From the NCBI RefSeq assembly GCF_015840915.1, contig NZ_CP060398.1:2046001-2110000 (forward strand): DNA of 64,000 nucleotides. The letters run 5' to 3'. The position numbers and the translations under genes were made by a program. This DNA is from Synechococcus sp. CBW1002. GTDB taxonomy: Bacteria; Cyanobacteriota; Cyanobacteriia; PCC-6307; Cyanobiaceae. The notes under the pieces are model-generated. The model saw only the letters and a list, made by a program, of their open reading frames with translations, was not told the DNA's origin and searched no databases. This document shows, in pieces, positions 7,826 to 14,432 of the stretch. Each line of letters begins with the position of its first letter. Within the stretch, counting starts at the first letter, position 1.

Positions 7826-8443
7826 GCAGATGCGCCAGGAGCGGCGGGAGAGGAGCTGGGCACCGGTGATCTGCTGGCCAGCTTTGAGGGCCTCCTTGAT
7901 GGCGGCCTTGTCCGGCTTGCTGGTGGTGGTGAAGCTCAACCAGGCGGGATCGAGGGCCTGCTCGTCGTCAATCACCACGGCAGAGGACTTGCGGGAGGTG
8001 AGCTCGTGATTCGGGAACGAGAAGCGGGTGGCTGCCGGCTGGAGCTGGGTGAGGACAAACACCAGCGACTCCTCCAGCGCGTCGGCCCGGCTGGCATCGG
8101 AGCGGGAGAGATCGGTGAGCCGCTTTGCCTGCTGCTGCCGGTAGGCGGCCTGGCCGCGGAGGTGCTCGATCACCCAGCAGGTGGCATCGGCCTTGGCGGC
8201 GAGAGCCTGCTTGTTGCCCTCTTCCGCAAGGAGGGCGGCCTCCAACTCAGCGAGGGCATGAGATCGGGCGTCGTCGTCATCGGTTTCGAGCTTTTCGGCC
8301 AGCTGGCCGATGGCGGTGGTGAGCTCCTGGGCCTCAATGCCCAGCTGCCAGAGCGAACCGGTGCGCTGCAGGGAGCAGGACGGCCCGGCGGCCTGGGGGA
8401 GAGATGGGGAGAGAGGAGCGGCGGGGGCAGTGAGAACAGCCAT
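7823..8443 (-). CDS. Siphovirus Gp157-family protein
   Basis: About 206 residues from the ATG at 8443; a slightly longer start at 8470 is possible. A long coiled-coil segment (residues about 45-130, rich in A/E/Q/L: TTAIGQLAEKLETDDDD, LAELEAALLAEEGNKQALAAKAD) precedes the family's C-terminal signature RFSFPNHELTSRKSSAVVIDDE, followed by LDPAWL and SWRI. Gp157-like proteins come from siphovirus recombination or replication modules and often sit beside single-strand annealing proteins, as here. Molecular function in the family is poorly defined. Confidence 0.85.
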   Translation of the reverse strand: MAVLTAPAAPLSPSLPQAAGPSCSLQRTGSLWQLGIEAQELTTAIGQLAEKLETDDDDARSHALAELEAALLAEEGNKQALAAKADATCWVIEHLRGQAAYRQQQAKRLTDLSRSDASRADALEESLVFVLTQLQPAATRFSFPNHELTSRKSSAVVIDDEQALDPAWLSFTTTSKPDKAAIKEALKAGQQITGAQLLSRRSWRIC

Positions 8444-8494
8444 GGGGATGTGAATGGGAACGAGGAACAAGAGGAACGGGGCGGCGGATGCCGC

Positions 8495-9016
8495 TCAGGC
8501 GGCGAGGGGCTCCGGTGAGAAGGGCGGCGGTACTTCCATCACCACCACCGGCACCGGCGCACGGGAGGAGCAGCGGCGGGCCTGCTGCACCAGCGAGGCC
8601 GTGCCTGCTCCGCCGGGGAAGGCGATCACCAGCACCGAGGCGCTGAACGCTGGGGAGGTGTGGGTCTGGGCCTCCACCAGGGCCTGTTCGAGCAGAAGGC
8701 GATTGCGGATGGGGCCCGCAGCGCGGCCATGGCGGCGCCAATCAGCGGCGAGCTCTTGGACCCGCCAGCCGAGCTGATGGGCGGCGCGGCCGATAGCGCG
8801 ATCAGCGCCACGGGCCCCGCCATGCAGCAGCAGATGGACAGGCCGGCCACCGCTGCGCTGGAGCAGGGCGGAGGCGATGCGCTCCTGGGGCCAGACGAGA
8901 TCACGGCCACCAGCGGCGACGATGACGACCGAGCGATGGGCCAACGCCGGCGGCGGCAACAGGCCAGGAAGAGACAATGCAGCGGCCTGGGCCACTGCAG
9001 CAGAGGACAAGCTCAT
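8495..9016 (-). CDS. YspA/cpYpsA-type SLOG family protein (DUF2493-like)
   Basis: 173 residues. The SLOG Rossmann-like core is visible: strand VVIVAAGGRD (residues 30-39), the loop LLLHGGARGADRAIGRAAHQLGW (62-84), then the C-terminal strand VLVIAFPGGAGTASLVQQARR, with the GGxGT phosphate-binding turn. SLOG proteins bind nucleotides or nucleotide-derived signals, and the YspA branch is common in phages and mobile elements. First gene of the leftward set; a LexA-like box lies about 95 bases upstream of its ATG. Confidence 0.82.
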   Translation of the reverse strand: MSLSSAAVAQAAALSLPGLLPPPALAHRSVVIVAAGGRDLVWPQERIASALLQRSGGRPVHLLLHGGARGADRAIGRAAHQLGWRVQELAADWRRHGRAAGPIRNRLLLEQALVEAQTHTSPAFSASVLVIAFPGGAGTASLVQQARRCSSRAPVPVVVMEVPPPFSPEPLAA

Positions 9017-9101
9017 GGGCTACAGAGCAAACGAACGGGGCAAGTTGTCCAAGGATTTCGTTGCCGCAGGCGATGGGCTCGTGGCCTTTGGCGCAGGTCT
9101 T

Positions 9102-9123
9102 ATTCTACCAGTACAAACGCACT
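9102..9123 (-). promoter_or_regulatory. LexA-like box overlapping a promoter for the SLOG-Gp157-Rad52 operon
   Basis: On the leftward strand, 9123-9110 reads AGTGCGTTTGTACT. This matches the cyanobacterial LexA box AGTAC-N4-GTACT at 9 of the 10 defined bases, with G replacing A at the fourth. It is followed two bases later by TAGAAT (9107-9102), a good -10 hexamer. The first codon of the SLOG gene is at 9016, leaving a leader of about 80 bases. No convincing -35 hexamer was found at standard spacing. SOS control is inferred from the match and from the repair-type genes downstream. Confidence 0.5.
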
Positions 9124-9478
9124 GAGAGGCGAGCAGAGTGCTTGCGGGGCAATGGATCTACGCAAAGCAAAGCCATGCGCTGATGGATCGGAAAGCTGAT
9201 AAGCAGACCCGCCAGATTCCGCACGGAATGCCCAGCTGACCGCGCAGCCGCGCGAGGAAGCCTGGGGCCTTCCTCCTCCCCATCAACGCGAGCGAAGGCC
9301 CGGCCACCGCAGTCGCGGGAGAGCGGCTCTGCCCACCACCCCCACACCGGCCCCGGAGCGGAGGGCGGCGGCGGCTGGCCGATGCACGCCACGGTGCAGC
9401 CGTGGCACGCTGAAGGACGGCCGTCGTCGCACCGAGAGGTGCGCTCAGCGAATCCGACCGGAGCCCTGCGGCGGTTGC
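9124..9478. other. Intergenic stretch with no supported gene
   Basis: About 355 bases between the putative SLOG operon promoter and the stop of the next leftward gene. The open frames here are short, rich in Arg/Pro and lack homologous-looking patterns. Nothing further was identified. Confidence 0.4.
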
Positions 9479-9865
9479 TCAGCCCCAGGGAACGTCCATG
9501 AACTCCACCAGCAGCACGCCCCGGTGGGTGCCATGGATCTTCACCAGGCCAGCTTTGGCAGCACGCTCCATCCCAGGACGCTCCTTGCGGACCTGCTCGG
9601 CGCTGGCCAGCACCCGCACCCAGCCGCCGGTCATGAAGTCTTCGCTGCCGGTCTCAAAGGCCTGCAGCCGCCGGTGCTGGTTGCTGCTGCGCTCGTAGTA
9701 CAGGCCCCCACCTGTGGGATCGCTCCCCTCGGCCCAGACCTGATCGACCATCAGCTTGCCGATCGCCAGGGGATCCCGCGCCGCTGCGTCAATGGCTTCA
9801 CCATCGAGCACCAGCGGGTTGCCCGGGTCGTCACGGTTGTCGGAAATGATCAGGCGATTGGACAC
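9479..9865 (-). CDS. Hypothetical accessory protein
   Basis: 128 residues, not recognised. The composition looks like a genuine folded protein, with alternating hydrophobic strands (RLIISDNRDD, PLVLDGEAID, GVLLVEFMDVPWG) and a central segment GGGLYYERSSNQHRRLQAFETG that resembles a conserved core. No signal peptide or membrane segment is visible. It runs in the same direction as the SLOG-Gp157-Rad52 set but 460 bases upstream. It lies between that set and the disrupted tRNA-Pro, so it is probably part of the same accessory island. Confidence 0.6.
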   Translation of the reverse strand: MSNRLIISDNRDDPGNPLVLDGEAIDAAARDPLAIGKLMVDQVWAEGSDPTGGGLYYERSSNQHRRLQAFETGSEDFMTGGWVRVLASAEQVRKERPGMERAAKAGLVKIHGTHRGVLLVEFMDVPWG

Positions 9866-9951
9866 AACCTCGGCCCTTGGCGGATCAGGACCTCAATCCT
9901 GGAGGCCTCACGGCAATCAGGCTTCAGTGGCCCATCCGGTCCGACCGAGCA

Positions 9952-10034
9952 CGGGAGAGAACCTCTCCCATCTGGAGCGGGAGAGATCACCCGGCGGGGA
10001 GCGGAGCGGGAATCTCTCCCCAAATCTCTCCCAT
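9952..10034. repeat. Cluster of GGGAGAGAT-type repeats in both orientations
   Basis: The motif occurs as CGGGAGAGA (9952-9960), CCTCTCCCA (9962-9970), CGGGAGAGATC (9979-9989), AATCTCTCCC (10011-10020) and AAATCTCTCCC (10022-10032). The second and third copies make a hairpin with an 11-base loop (GGGAGAG / CTCTCCC). The cluster lies between the start of the hypothetical gene at 9865 and the 3' half of tRNA-Pro. It could be an operator array for that gene, a transcript hairpin, or recombinase accessory sites. No role is proven. Confidence 0.5.
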
Positions 10035-10062
10035 CTCCCTTGGTCGATCGGTGAAAAGTCAG

Positions 10063-10092
10063 TCGGGGCGACAGGATTCGAACCTGCGACCT
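10063..10092 (-). pseudogene. tRNA-Pro(UGG), 3' half
   Basis: On the leftward strand this reads AGGTCGCAGGTTCGAATCCT, then GTCGCCCCGA: part of the variable loop, the T-arm with TTCGAAT, the 3' acceptor strand CGCCCCG and discriminator A. CCA is not encoded. There is no anticodon arm: bases further upstream belong to an IS end. The missing 5' half lies 3.5 kb away at 13620-13666. Joined at the shared CCT the two make a 74-nt tRNA with all arms paired. Confidence 0.9.
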
Positions 10093-10109
10093 CCCCCAGT
10101 GTCAGCAAA

Positions 10110-10389
10110 CGAACCAGTACGCGCGTACGCCCTCGCGCCCGAAACACCCACGGCCAAGCCAGAGCGCCCTTGCCACTCTGGTCATGAGGACATCGGGCCA
10201 TGGCCGATGACATCTTTGGAGGCCTGACCCCGAAAGCAAACGTGGCCTGGGATTCGAATTGCGCTCCCTGCCCTGGCGACGGCTCGACTGACCAATGAGT
10301 TAGTCGGCCGATCCCGATTAGGAATTTGCTGATTTTAGTGCGCGAATCCTGCCTGATGCCCTCCCGATCACCTAGTGAGTCCTTAAGCC
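10110..10389 (+). ncRNA. Candidate bridge-RNA region in the IS110 left end
   Basis: 280 non-coding bases upstream of the IS110 transposase. IS110-group elements with a long left end express a structured bridge RNA from this position, whose loops pair with target and donor DNA. An 8-base match AGCAAACG occurs at the left junction (10104-10111) and again inside the region (10235-10242), a candidate guide segment. Structure was not computed, so the RNA itself is inferred from family knowledge and position. Confidence 0.35.
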
Positions 10390-11733
10390 ATGGGAGAACC
10401 AATTTCAGCAGGCAAGCGCCGAGCTCGTCTGAAAGTCATTAACCCTCGTTCCGCTGGAATTGATGTCGGCAGTAGATTCCACGTTGTTGCTGTTCCTGTC
10501 GAGCTTGATCCGAATCCCGTCCGCAAGTTTTCAAGCTTCACAAAGGATCTAATCGCACTCGCCGAATGGCTGCTGGCAGTTGGAATTAGCACCATTGCCA
10601 TGGAGTCCACTGGAATCTACTGGGTTCCGCTTTACGAGATTCTCTCTGGCAAAGGCATTGACGTCTTTCTTGTTAATGCCAGGCACGCCAAGAATGTTCC
10701 GGGCCGCAAGACGGATATCAACGATGCACAATGGCTTCAGCAGCTCCACAGCTACGGCCTGGTGAGAGCAAGCTTTCGTCCAGACCAAAAAATCACAGAA
10801 CTACGCTCATATCTGCGGCAGCGTGATCAACTTGTTCGATACCGCTCGTCTCATCAGCAACACATCCAGAAGGCGCTGATGCTTATGAATCTTCAGCTTC
10901 ATCATGTTGTCAGAGATATCAGCGGACTAACCGGTAGGCGAATCATCGATGCCATACTTTCAGGTGAGAGGGACCCCGAAAGACTCGCTTCTCTCCGAGA
11001 CAGACGCTGCAAGGAGAGCGCGGCAACAATTGCGGCTGCTCTTGAGGGGAACTACCAAGACGATCACTTGTTCTCTTTGAAGATCGCAGTTGAGCTCTTT
11101 GACACCTATTCAGAGAAGATCAGGGCCTGCGAGCTTGCGGCACAATCATTGATGACAGAGCTTGCCGGCTCGGACTATCAAGATCCAGGCAGTCAACCTG
11201 GGGATTGGAAGATATGCGGACATGGCTTTGCATTTAACCCAACCCACCTAATTCAAGCCTTGTCAGGCCACAATCTTCTAAGGCTTCCGGGATTAGGACC
11301 AACAACAGTTCTCACGCTCATTAGTGAGTGTGGGTTGGACATGAAGCGCTGGCCCAGTGCCCAGCATTTTGTGTCATGGCTGGGACTCAGTCCTCAGAAC
11401 AGGATCTCAGGGGGAAAGGTACTTTCTTCACGAACACGACAGGGCACTACGCGAGCAGGTAGTGCCTTTTGGATGGCTGCCGTACCGCTGGGAAGAACGA
11501 ATACTGCACTGGGTGCTTTTCAACGTCGTCTGGCAGCACGTGCCGGAAAGAGTAAAGCATTAATTGCTACTGCCCGAAAGCTTGCCATTCTTTACTACAA
11601 GACGCTCCGTGATGGTTTGGTATATCAGGATCCCGGTGCTGCCGCATATCAGGAGGAATCAAGGGATCGTCAGATTCGTGGTCTCCAGCGACGCGCCATT
11701 GCCCTTGGTTTTCAACTTGTTGCCTCTGCTTGA
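10390..11733 (+). CDS. IS110-family transposase (DEDD recombinase)
   Basis: 447 residues. The N-terminal RuvC-like DEDD domain shows AGIDVGSRFHVVAV (first Asp near residue 26), MESTGIYW (Glu near 71) and KTDINDAQWL (Asp pair near 105-108). The C-terminal transposase_20 domain (about 300-400) contains LPGLGPTTVLTLISE and the serine-bearing segment GKVLSSRTRQGTTRAGSAFWMAA. It appears intact from ATG to TGA. The codon usage is AT-richer than the chromosomal neighbours, a sign of recent arrival. IS110 enzymes use bridge RNA guidance. Confidence 0.95.
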   Translation: MGEPISAGKRRARLKVINPRSAGIDVGSRFHVVAVPVELDPNPVRKFSSFTKDLIALAEWLLAVGISTIAMESTGIYWVPLYEILSGKGIDVFLVNARHAKNVPGRKTDINDAQWLQQLHSYGLVRASFRPDQKITELRSYLRQRDQLVRYRSSHQQHIQKALMLMNLQLHHVVRDISGLTGRRIIDAILSGERDPERLASLRDRRCKESAATIAAALEGNYQDDHLFSLKIAVELFDTYSEKIRACELAAQSLMTELAGSDYQDPGSQPGDWKICGHGFAFNPTHLIQALSGHNLLRLPGLGPTTVLTLISECGLDMKRWPSAQHFVSWLGLSPQNRISGGKVLSSRTRQGTTRAGSAFWMAAVPLGRTNTALGAFQRRLAARAGKSKALIATARKLAILYYKTLRDGLVYQDPGAAAYQEESRDRQIRGLQRRAIALGFQLVASA

Positions 11734-11832
11734 GGTGTGGTCAGTCAGCCGAGATCCCTGTTGGCCGTTGGTGTTTCTTAGGAAGAAGTCCGCTCGGTTT
11801 GACCCGTCCACCTGGGGGCCCAACCGACGACT

Positions 11833-12342
11833 ATGCAACCGCCCTATGACGCCGCTCTGCGGCAAGCCGTCCGCCTGCGGATGAGCCCTCCGAACCTTGA
11901 GAGCGTGGCTGAGATCGCCCGCGACACCGGGATCACGGCGCAGACCATCTACAACTGGCGGAGCCAGTGGCAGAAGCAGGGCCAGCTGGTGCCTGCCACG
12001 AACCGGCCGCCGGAGCAGTGGAGCGCTGCCGACAAGCTGGCAGCCGTGATCCAGGCCGCAGGACTGAACGGAAGCGAGCTCGGGTCGTTCTGCAGGGAGC
12101 GGGGGCTGTACCCCAAGCAGGTTGCCCGTTGGCGCCAGGCCGCCGAGGATGCCAATGGCCCCAGCGCGCCGAGCATGGCTGATCAGCGGGAACTGCAACG
12201 CAAGAATCAGGAACTGGTCCGGCGGAATCGCCAGCTGGAGCGTGAATTGCAGAAGAAAGAAAAAGCACTGACAGAAGCGGCGACGTTGTTGATGCTCTCA
12301 AAAAAGTTCAACCAGATCTTTCAACCGGACGAGGATCCTTGA
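11833..12342 (+). CDS. IS3-family transposase OrfA
   Basis: 169 residues with two successive DNA-binding helical units. The first is a helix-turn-helix near residues 18-45 (LESVAEIARDTGITAQTIYNWRSQW). The second is near 65-100 (ADKLAAVIQAAGLNGSELGSFCRERGLYPKQVARWR). A C-terminal coiled coil of charged residues (about 118-155: QRKNQELVRRNRQLEREL) serves as oligomerisation zipper, as in other IS3 OrfA proteins. The stop overlaps the TTG start of OrfB by 4 bases. Confidence 0.9.
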   Translation: MQPPYDAALRQAVRLRMSPPNLESVAEIARDTGITAQTIYNWRSQWQKQGQLVPATNRPPEQWSAADKLAAVIQAAGLNGSELGSFCRERGLYPKQVARWRQAAEDANGPSAPSMADQRELQRKNQELVRRNRQLERELQKKEKALTEAATLLMLSKKFNQIFQPDEDP

Positions 12343-13397
12343 TTCCGTCTGGCGATCGCGGTGCGATCGTCGCGCTTCTACAGGAAGGCATCAGTCGTGG
12401 CCTTTCGGCCAAGGCCATTGCTGATCTTTTCGGCCTGGCGACACGCACGCTGAGGCGATGGGGCTTGATGATTCGGACCCAGGGATTCAGCTGCGATCAA
12501 CGCAAGGGAGCGTCCAGGCATGTCATGCATCGTTTCAGCGAGGAGGAGCGCCAACAGGTGTTGTCCACTGTCAACGATCCACGCTTTGCCGATCTCACGC
12601 CTGGTCAGATCGTGGCGATCCTTGCCGAGGAGGGAGTCTACGTGGGATCGGAGTCAACGATTTACCGCATCATGCGCCAGGAAGGCCTGTTAAATCATCG
12701 CGGCAGGAGCCGCCCACCGCGGGAGCCAAGAGAGCCACCCGTGCTGGAGGCAACGGGCATCCATCAAGTGCTGGCCTGGGATATCACCCTGTTGCCGGGG
12801 CCTGCGAAGGGTCAATTCTACTACCTTTATATGGTGATGGATGTGTGGAGCCGGCGCATCCTTGGCGTTGAGGTGCACGATCGTGAATGCGGCGAACTGG
12901 CCAAGCACTTCTTTGATCGTGTCTGCCGTGATGAAGGGATCAGCTCGGGGTCGACCACGATCCTGCACGCCGATAACGGAGCACCCATGCGCTCCTACAC
13001 CTTGGCCGCCAAGCTGGCCGAGCTCGGCATCTCCCTGTCATTCTCGCGGCCGCGGGTGAGCAATGACAACGCCTACGTTGAGTCATGGTTCCGAACCATG
13101 AAATATCACCAGAGCTATCCAGTGCGTCGTTTCCGGGATCTTCTCTCAGTGCGTGCCTGGGTCGATGGTTTTGTTGACTGGTACAACGCTGAGCATCGTC
13201 ACAGCGGCATCAAGTATGTGACGCCCAATCAACGTCACTACGGAGAAGCTGACGCGATCTGCAGAGTCCGTCAGCAGACCTATGAGCAGGCGCGTGCGCA
13301 ACATCCACGCCGCTGGGCCAGGCCACCTCGCGATTGGGCTCAGCCAACAGTCGTGCGGGTCAACCATCCCAGACCGCAGGACACTGTCGCTGCTTGA
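12339..13397 (+). CDS. IS3-family transposase OrfB (DDE integrase)
   Basis: 352 residues from a TTG overlapping the OrfA stop. An N-terminal HTH (LSAKAIADLFGLATRTLRRW) precedes the retroviral-integrase-like core. Catalytic residues are visible as AWDITLLPG (first Asp, near residue 148), LHADNGAPM (second Asp, near 209) and NDNAYVESWFRTMK (Glu, near 245). The ending WYNAEHRHSGIKYVTPNQRH is the usual IS3 OrfB tail. No internal stop or frameshift is seen, so the enzyme could be active. Confidence 0.93.
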   Translation: MIPSGDRGAIVALLQEGISRGLSAKAIADLFGLATRTLRRWGLMIRTQGFSCDQRKGASRHVMHRFSEEERQQVLSTVNDPRFADLTPGQIVAILAEEGVYVGSESTIYRIMRQEGLLNHRGRSRPPREPREPPVLEATGIHQVLAWDITLLPGPAKGQFYYLYMVMDVWSRRILGVEVHDRECGELAKHFFDRVCRDEGISSGSTTILHADNGAPMRSYTLAAKLAELGISLSFSRPRVSNDNAYVESWFRTMKYHQSYPVRRFRDLLSVRAWVDGFVDWYNAEHRHSGIKYVTPNQRHYGEADAICRVRQQTYEQARAQHPRRWARPPRDWAQPTVVRVNHPRPQDTVAA

Positions 13398-13619
13398 AGA
13401 TCAGAAACCCAGGCCCCAGGGGGTTGTGGTTGGACCGCCCGCAAGAGGCGGGCCGGCCTCAGCCTCCGACCGGGGGCCGGCCGCTCAAGCCTGCGCTCCT
13501 GATCAACGCGCGATGACGATCAACATCCGATCTCGAAGCCCATGATCCTCCATCCGGAGTAGGCTTTCTGAGGTACTCAGATCAGTACCCTGAGCGGACA
13601 TCTTTGCTGATAGGCGCCG
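13398..13619 (+). repeat. Non-coding right end of the IS3-family element
   Basis: 222 bases after OrfB. A GC-rich dyad lies at about 13436-13490 (GCCCGCAAGAGGCGGGC, then more GGCC-rich sequence). A small perfect hairpin GGTACT-CAGATC-AGTACC follows (13572-13589), and the terminal inverted repeat occupies the last 30 bases or so. The sequence ends exactly at the CCT that resumes the tRNA-Pro gene. No coding frame is supported here. Confidence 0.6.
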
Positions 13620-13666
13620 CCTAGTGCTCCCAAAGCACCCGCGCTACCAAGCTGCGCCACGCCCCG
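13620..13666 (-). pseudogene. tRNA-Pro(UGG), 5' half
   Basis: Leftward strand: acceptor CGGGGCG, TG, D-arm GCGC-AGCTTGGTA-GCGC, then anticodon arm GGTGC-TTTGGGA-GCACT with anticodon TGG, then AGG of the variable loop. At this point the IS3-family element begins, and no T-arm follows. Completion with the half at 10063-10089 gives variable loop AGGTC, T-arm GCAGG-TTCGAAT-CCTGT, acceptor CGCCCCG and A, total 74 nt. The transcript from this locus cannot form a tRNA without removal of 3.5 kb. Confidence 0.92.
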
Positions 13667-13757
13667 GTGACGAGACTCTAAACCTCAGCATCTGGCGCCT
13701 CAGGTCACGACAGCACCCTTGGATACGACAGCGCTTCCTAATTTTGGGGCCAGCGGC

Positions 13758-14120
13758 ATGGGCGCAGTGGAGCGGGCGACAAGACAGCGCTGGTTCGTGA
13801 AGCTCGAGGAGGGCATCGTGGACAAGGCACGCTTCGATGCGGCGGTGCCGGCCCATCGGGGCTGGCTGGCTGAGCTGGAGGCTGCGGGTCATCGCCCCAG
13901 CAGCGGCTACTGGAGGGATCGTCAGGGCCTCAGTGGAGCTGGCGGGATGTTGTTGTTCATGGCCAGCGATCGCGACGAGGCCGAACGGCTGGTCTCCTGC
14001 GATCCGCTGGTGCGCCAGGGCTGCGTGCGCTGGGTTGTGCACGAGTGGTGCGTGGTGGCAGGCGAGCTCGCTGGTCCCCCTCAGGAGTGGAACAGCAGCA
14101 CCAGCCCTGAGCTGAGTTGA
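13758..14120 (+). CDS. YciI-like (YCII superfamily) protein
   Basis: About 120 residues from the ATG at 13758; an earlier ATG at 13719 adds 13 residues outside the conserved part. The ferredoxin-like YCII pattern is present: RWFVKLEEGIVDKARFDAAVPAHRGWL, GGMLLFMASDRDEAERLVSCDPLVRQGCV, then WVVHEWCVV. His and Asp in these segments match the conserved pair of the fold. The biological role of the family is mostly unknown. The 3' end overlaps the convergent small gene at 14081-14323. Confidence 0.82.
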   Translation: MGAVERATRQRWFVKLEEGIVDKARFDAAVPAHRGWLAELEAAGHRPSSGYWRDRQGLSGAGGMLLFMASDRDEAERLVSCDPLVRQGCVRWVVHEWCVVAGELAGPPQEWNSSTSPELS

Positions 14121-14323
14121 TGGAATTCACGTTCCTCCCGGCTCAGGTCAAGCCCCACCTGGAGACCTTCCTTGAGGGCGTCATCGAACGGAGGAGCCGA
14201 TGGAGCCTCACCGGCACACCAGAGCGCAGCGATACCGACCGGGGTTGCATGCCAGCTGAAGCAGGGAGTCGTGCCGATGGCAGGTTCCTGCAGGGCGTCT
14301 TCGAGCAGTTCGCGGATGGGCAT
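14081..14323 (-). CDS. Small hypothetical protein
   Basis: 80 residues starting MPIRELLEDALQEPAIG. The middle is hydrophobic with Cys/Trp (TTPCFSWHATPVGIAALWCAGE) and the end is SGLVLLFHS. The reading frame overlaps the 3' end of the YciI-like gene by 40 bases. The frame stays open 156 bases further upstream, but the first convincing start is the ATG at 14323. It resembles a small conserved cyanobacterial protein in style; the family was not identified. Confidence 0.5.
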   Translation of the reverse strand: MPIRELLEDALQEPAIGTTPCFSWHATPVGIAALWCAGEAPSAPPFDDALKEGLQVGLDLSREEREFHQLSSGLVLLFHS

Positions 14324-14432
14324 GGTGACCCGTAGCGGGAACTCCCAAGTGGTGGCCCCAGCTTCGACAGCTGACCCAGAGGGGGCAAGGTGCTGAGAGT
14401 TTTCGTGATGAAGGCCGCCTAACCTTCCCGCC

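Larger units (their letters stand above)
10110..11784 (+). mobile_element. IS110-family element nested in the left terminal repeat of the IS3-family element
   Basis: About 1.68 kb, defined as the segment that must be removed to rebuild the left terminal repeat of the surrounding IS3-family element (TCAGCAAA + GAAGTCCGC). It has one transposase gene (10390-11733), a long non-coding left end of about 280 bases and a short right end of about 50 bases. It shows neither obvious terminal inverted repeats nor a target duplication, as usual for IS110. The edges could shift by a few bases because the core dinucleotide is shared by both sides. Confidence 0.75.
10093..13619 (+). mobile_element. IS3-family element inserted in tRNA-Pro, itself interrupted by an IS110 element
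   Basis: The boundaries are set by a direct repeat of CCT at 10090-10092 and 13620-13622 and by matching ends. The left end carries TCAGCAAA (10102-10109). The right end, read inward on the other strand, carries ATCAGCAAA at the same offset and then GATGTCCGCTCAG. The left continuation of the repeat, GAAGTCCGCTCGG, is found only at 11785-11797, because an IS110 element separates the two parts. Joined, left and right repeats agree at about 22 of 30 positions. Without the IS110 insert the element is about 1.85 kb, with two transposase frames (11833-13397) and a 3-bp target duplication, as expected for IS3. Confidence 0.82.

Noticed and set aside
6146-9865. Intact prophage
   Set aside because: There are recombination-type genes, but no capsid, terminase, portal or tail genes in the window.
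10240-10320. tRNA-like sequence on the leftward strand (TTCGAAT and a D-loop-like TTGGTCAG) within the IS110 left end
   Set aside because: The bases flanking TTCGAAT do not pair into a T-stem and no anticodon stem can be drawn. It is more likely part of the structured IS leader.
10063-13666. Group I intron or other self-splicing element as the cause of the split tRNA-Pro
   Set aside because: The split lies in the variable loop rather than the anticodon loop, the insert carries two transposase systems, and it is flanked by a 3-bp duplication and inverted ends. IS insertion explains all of it.
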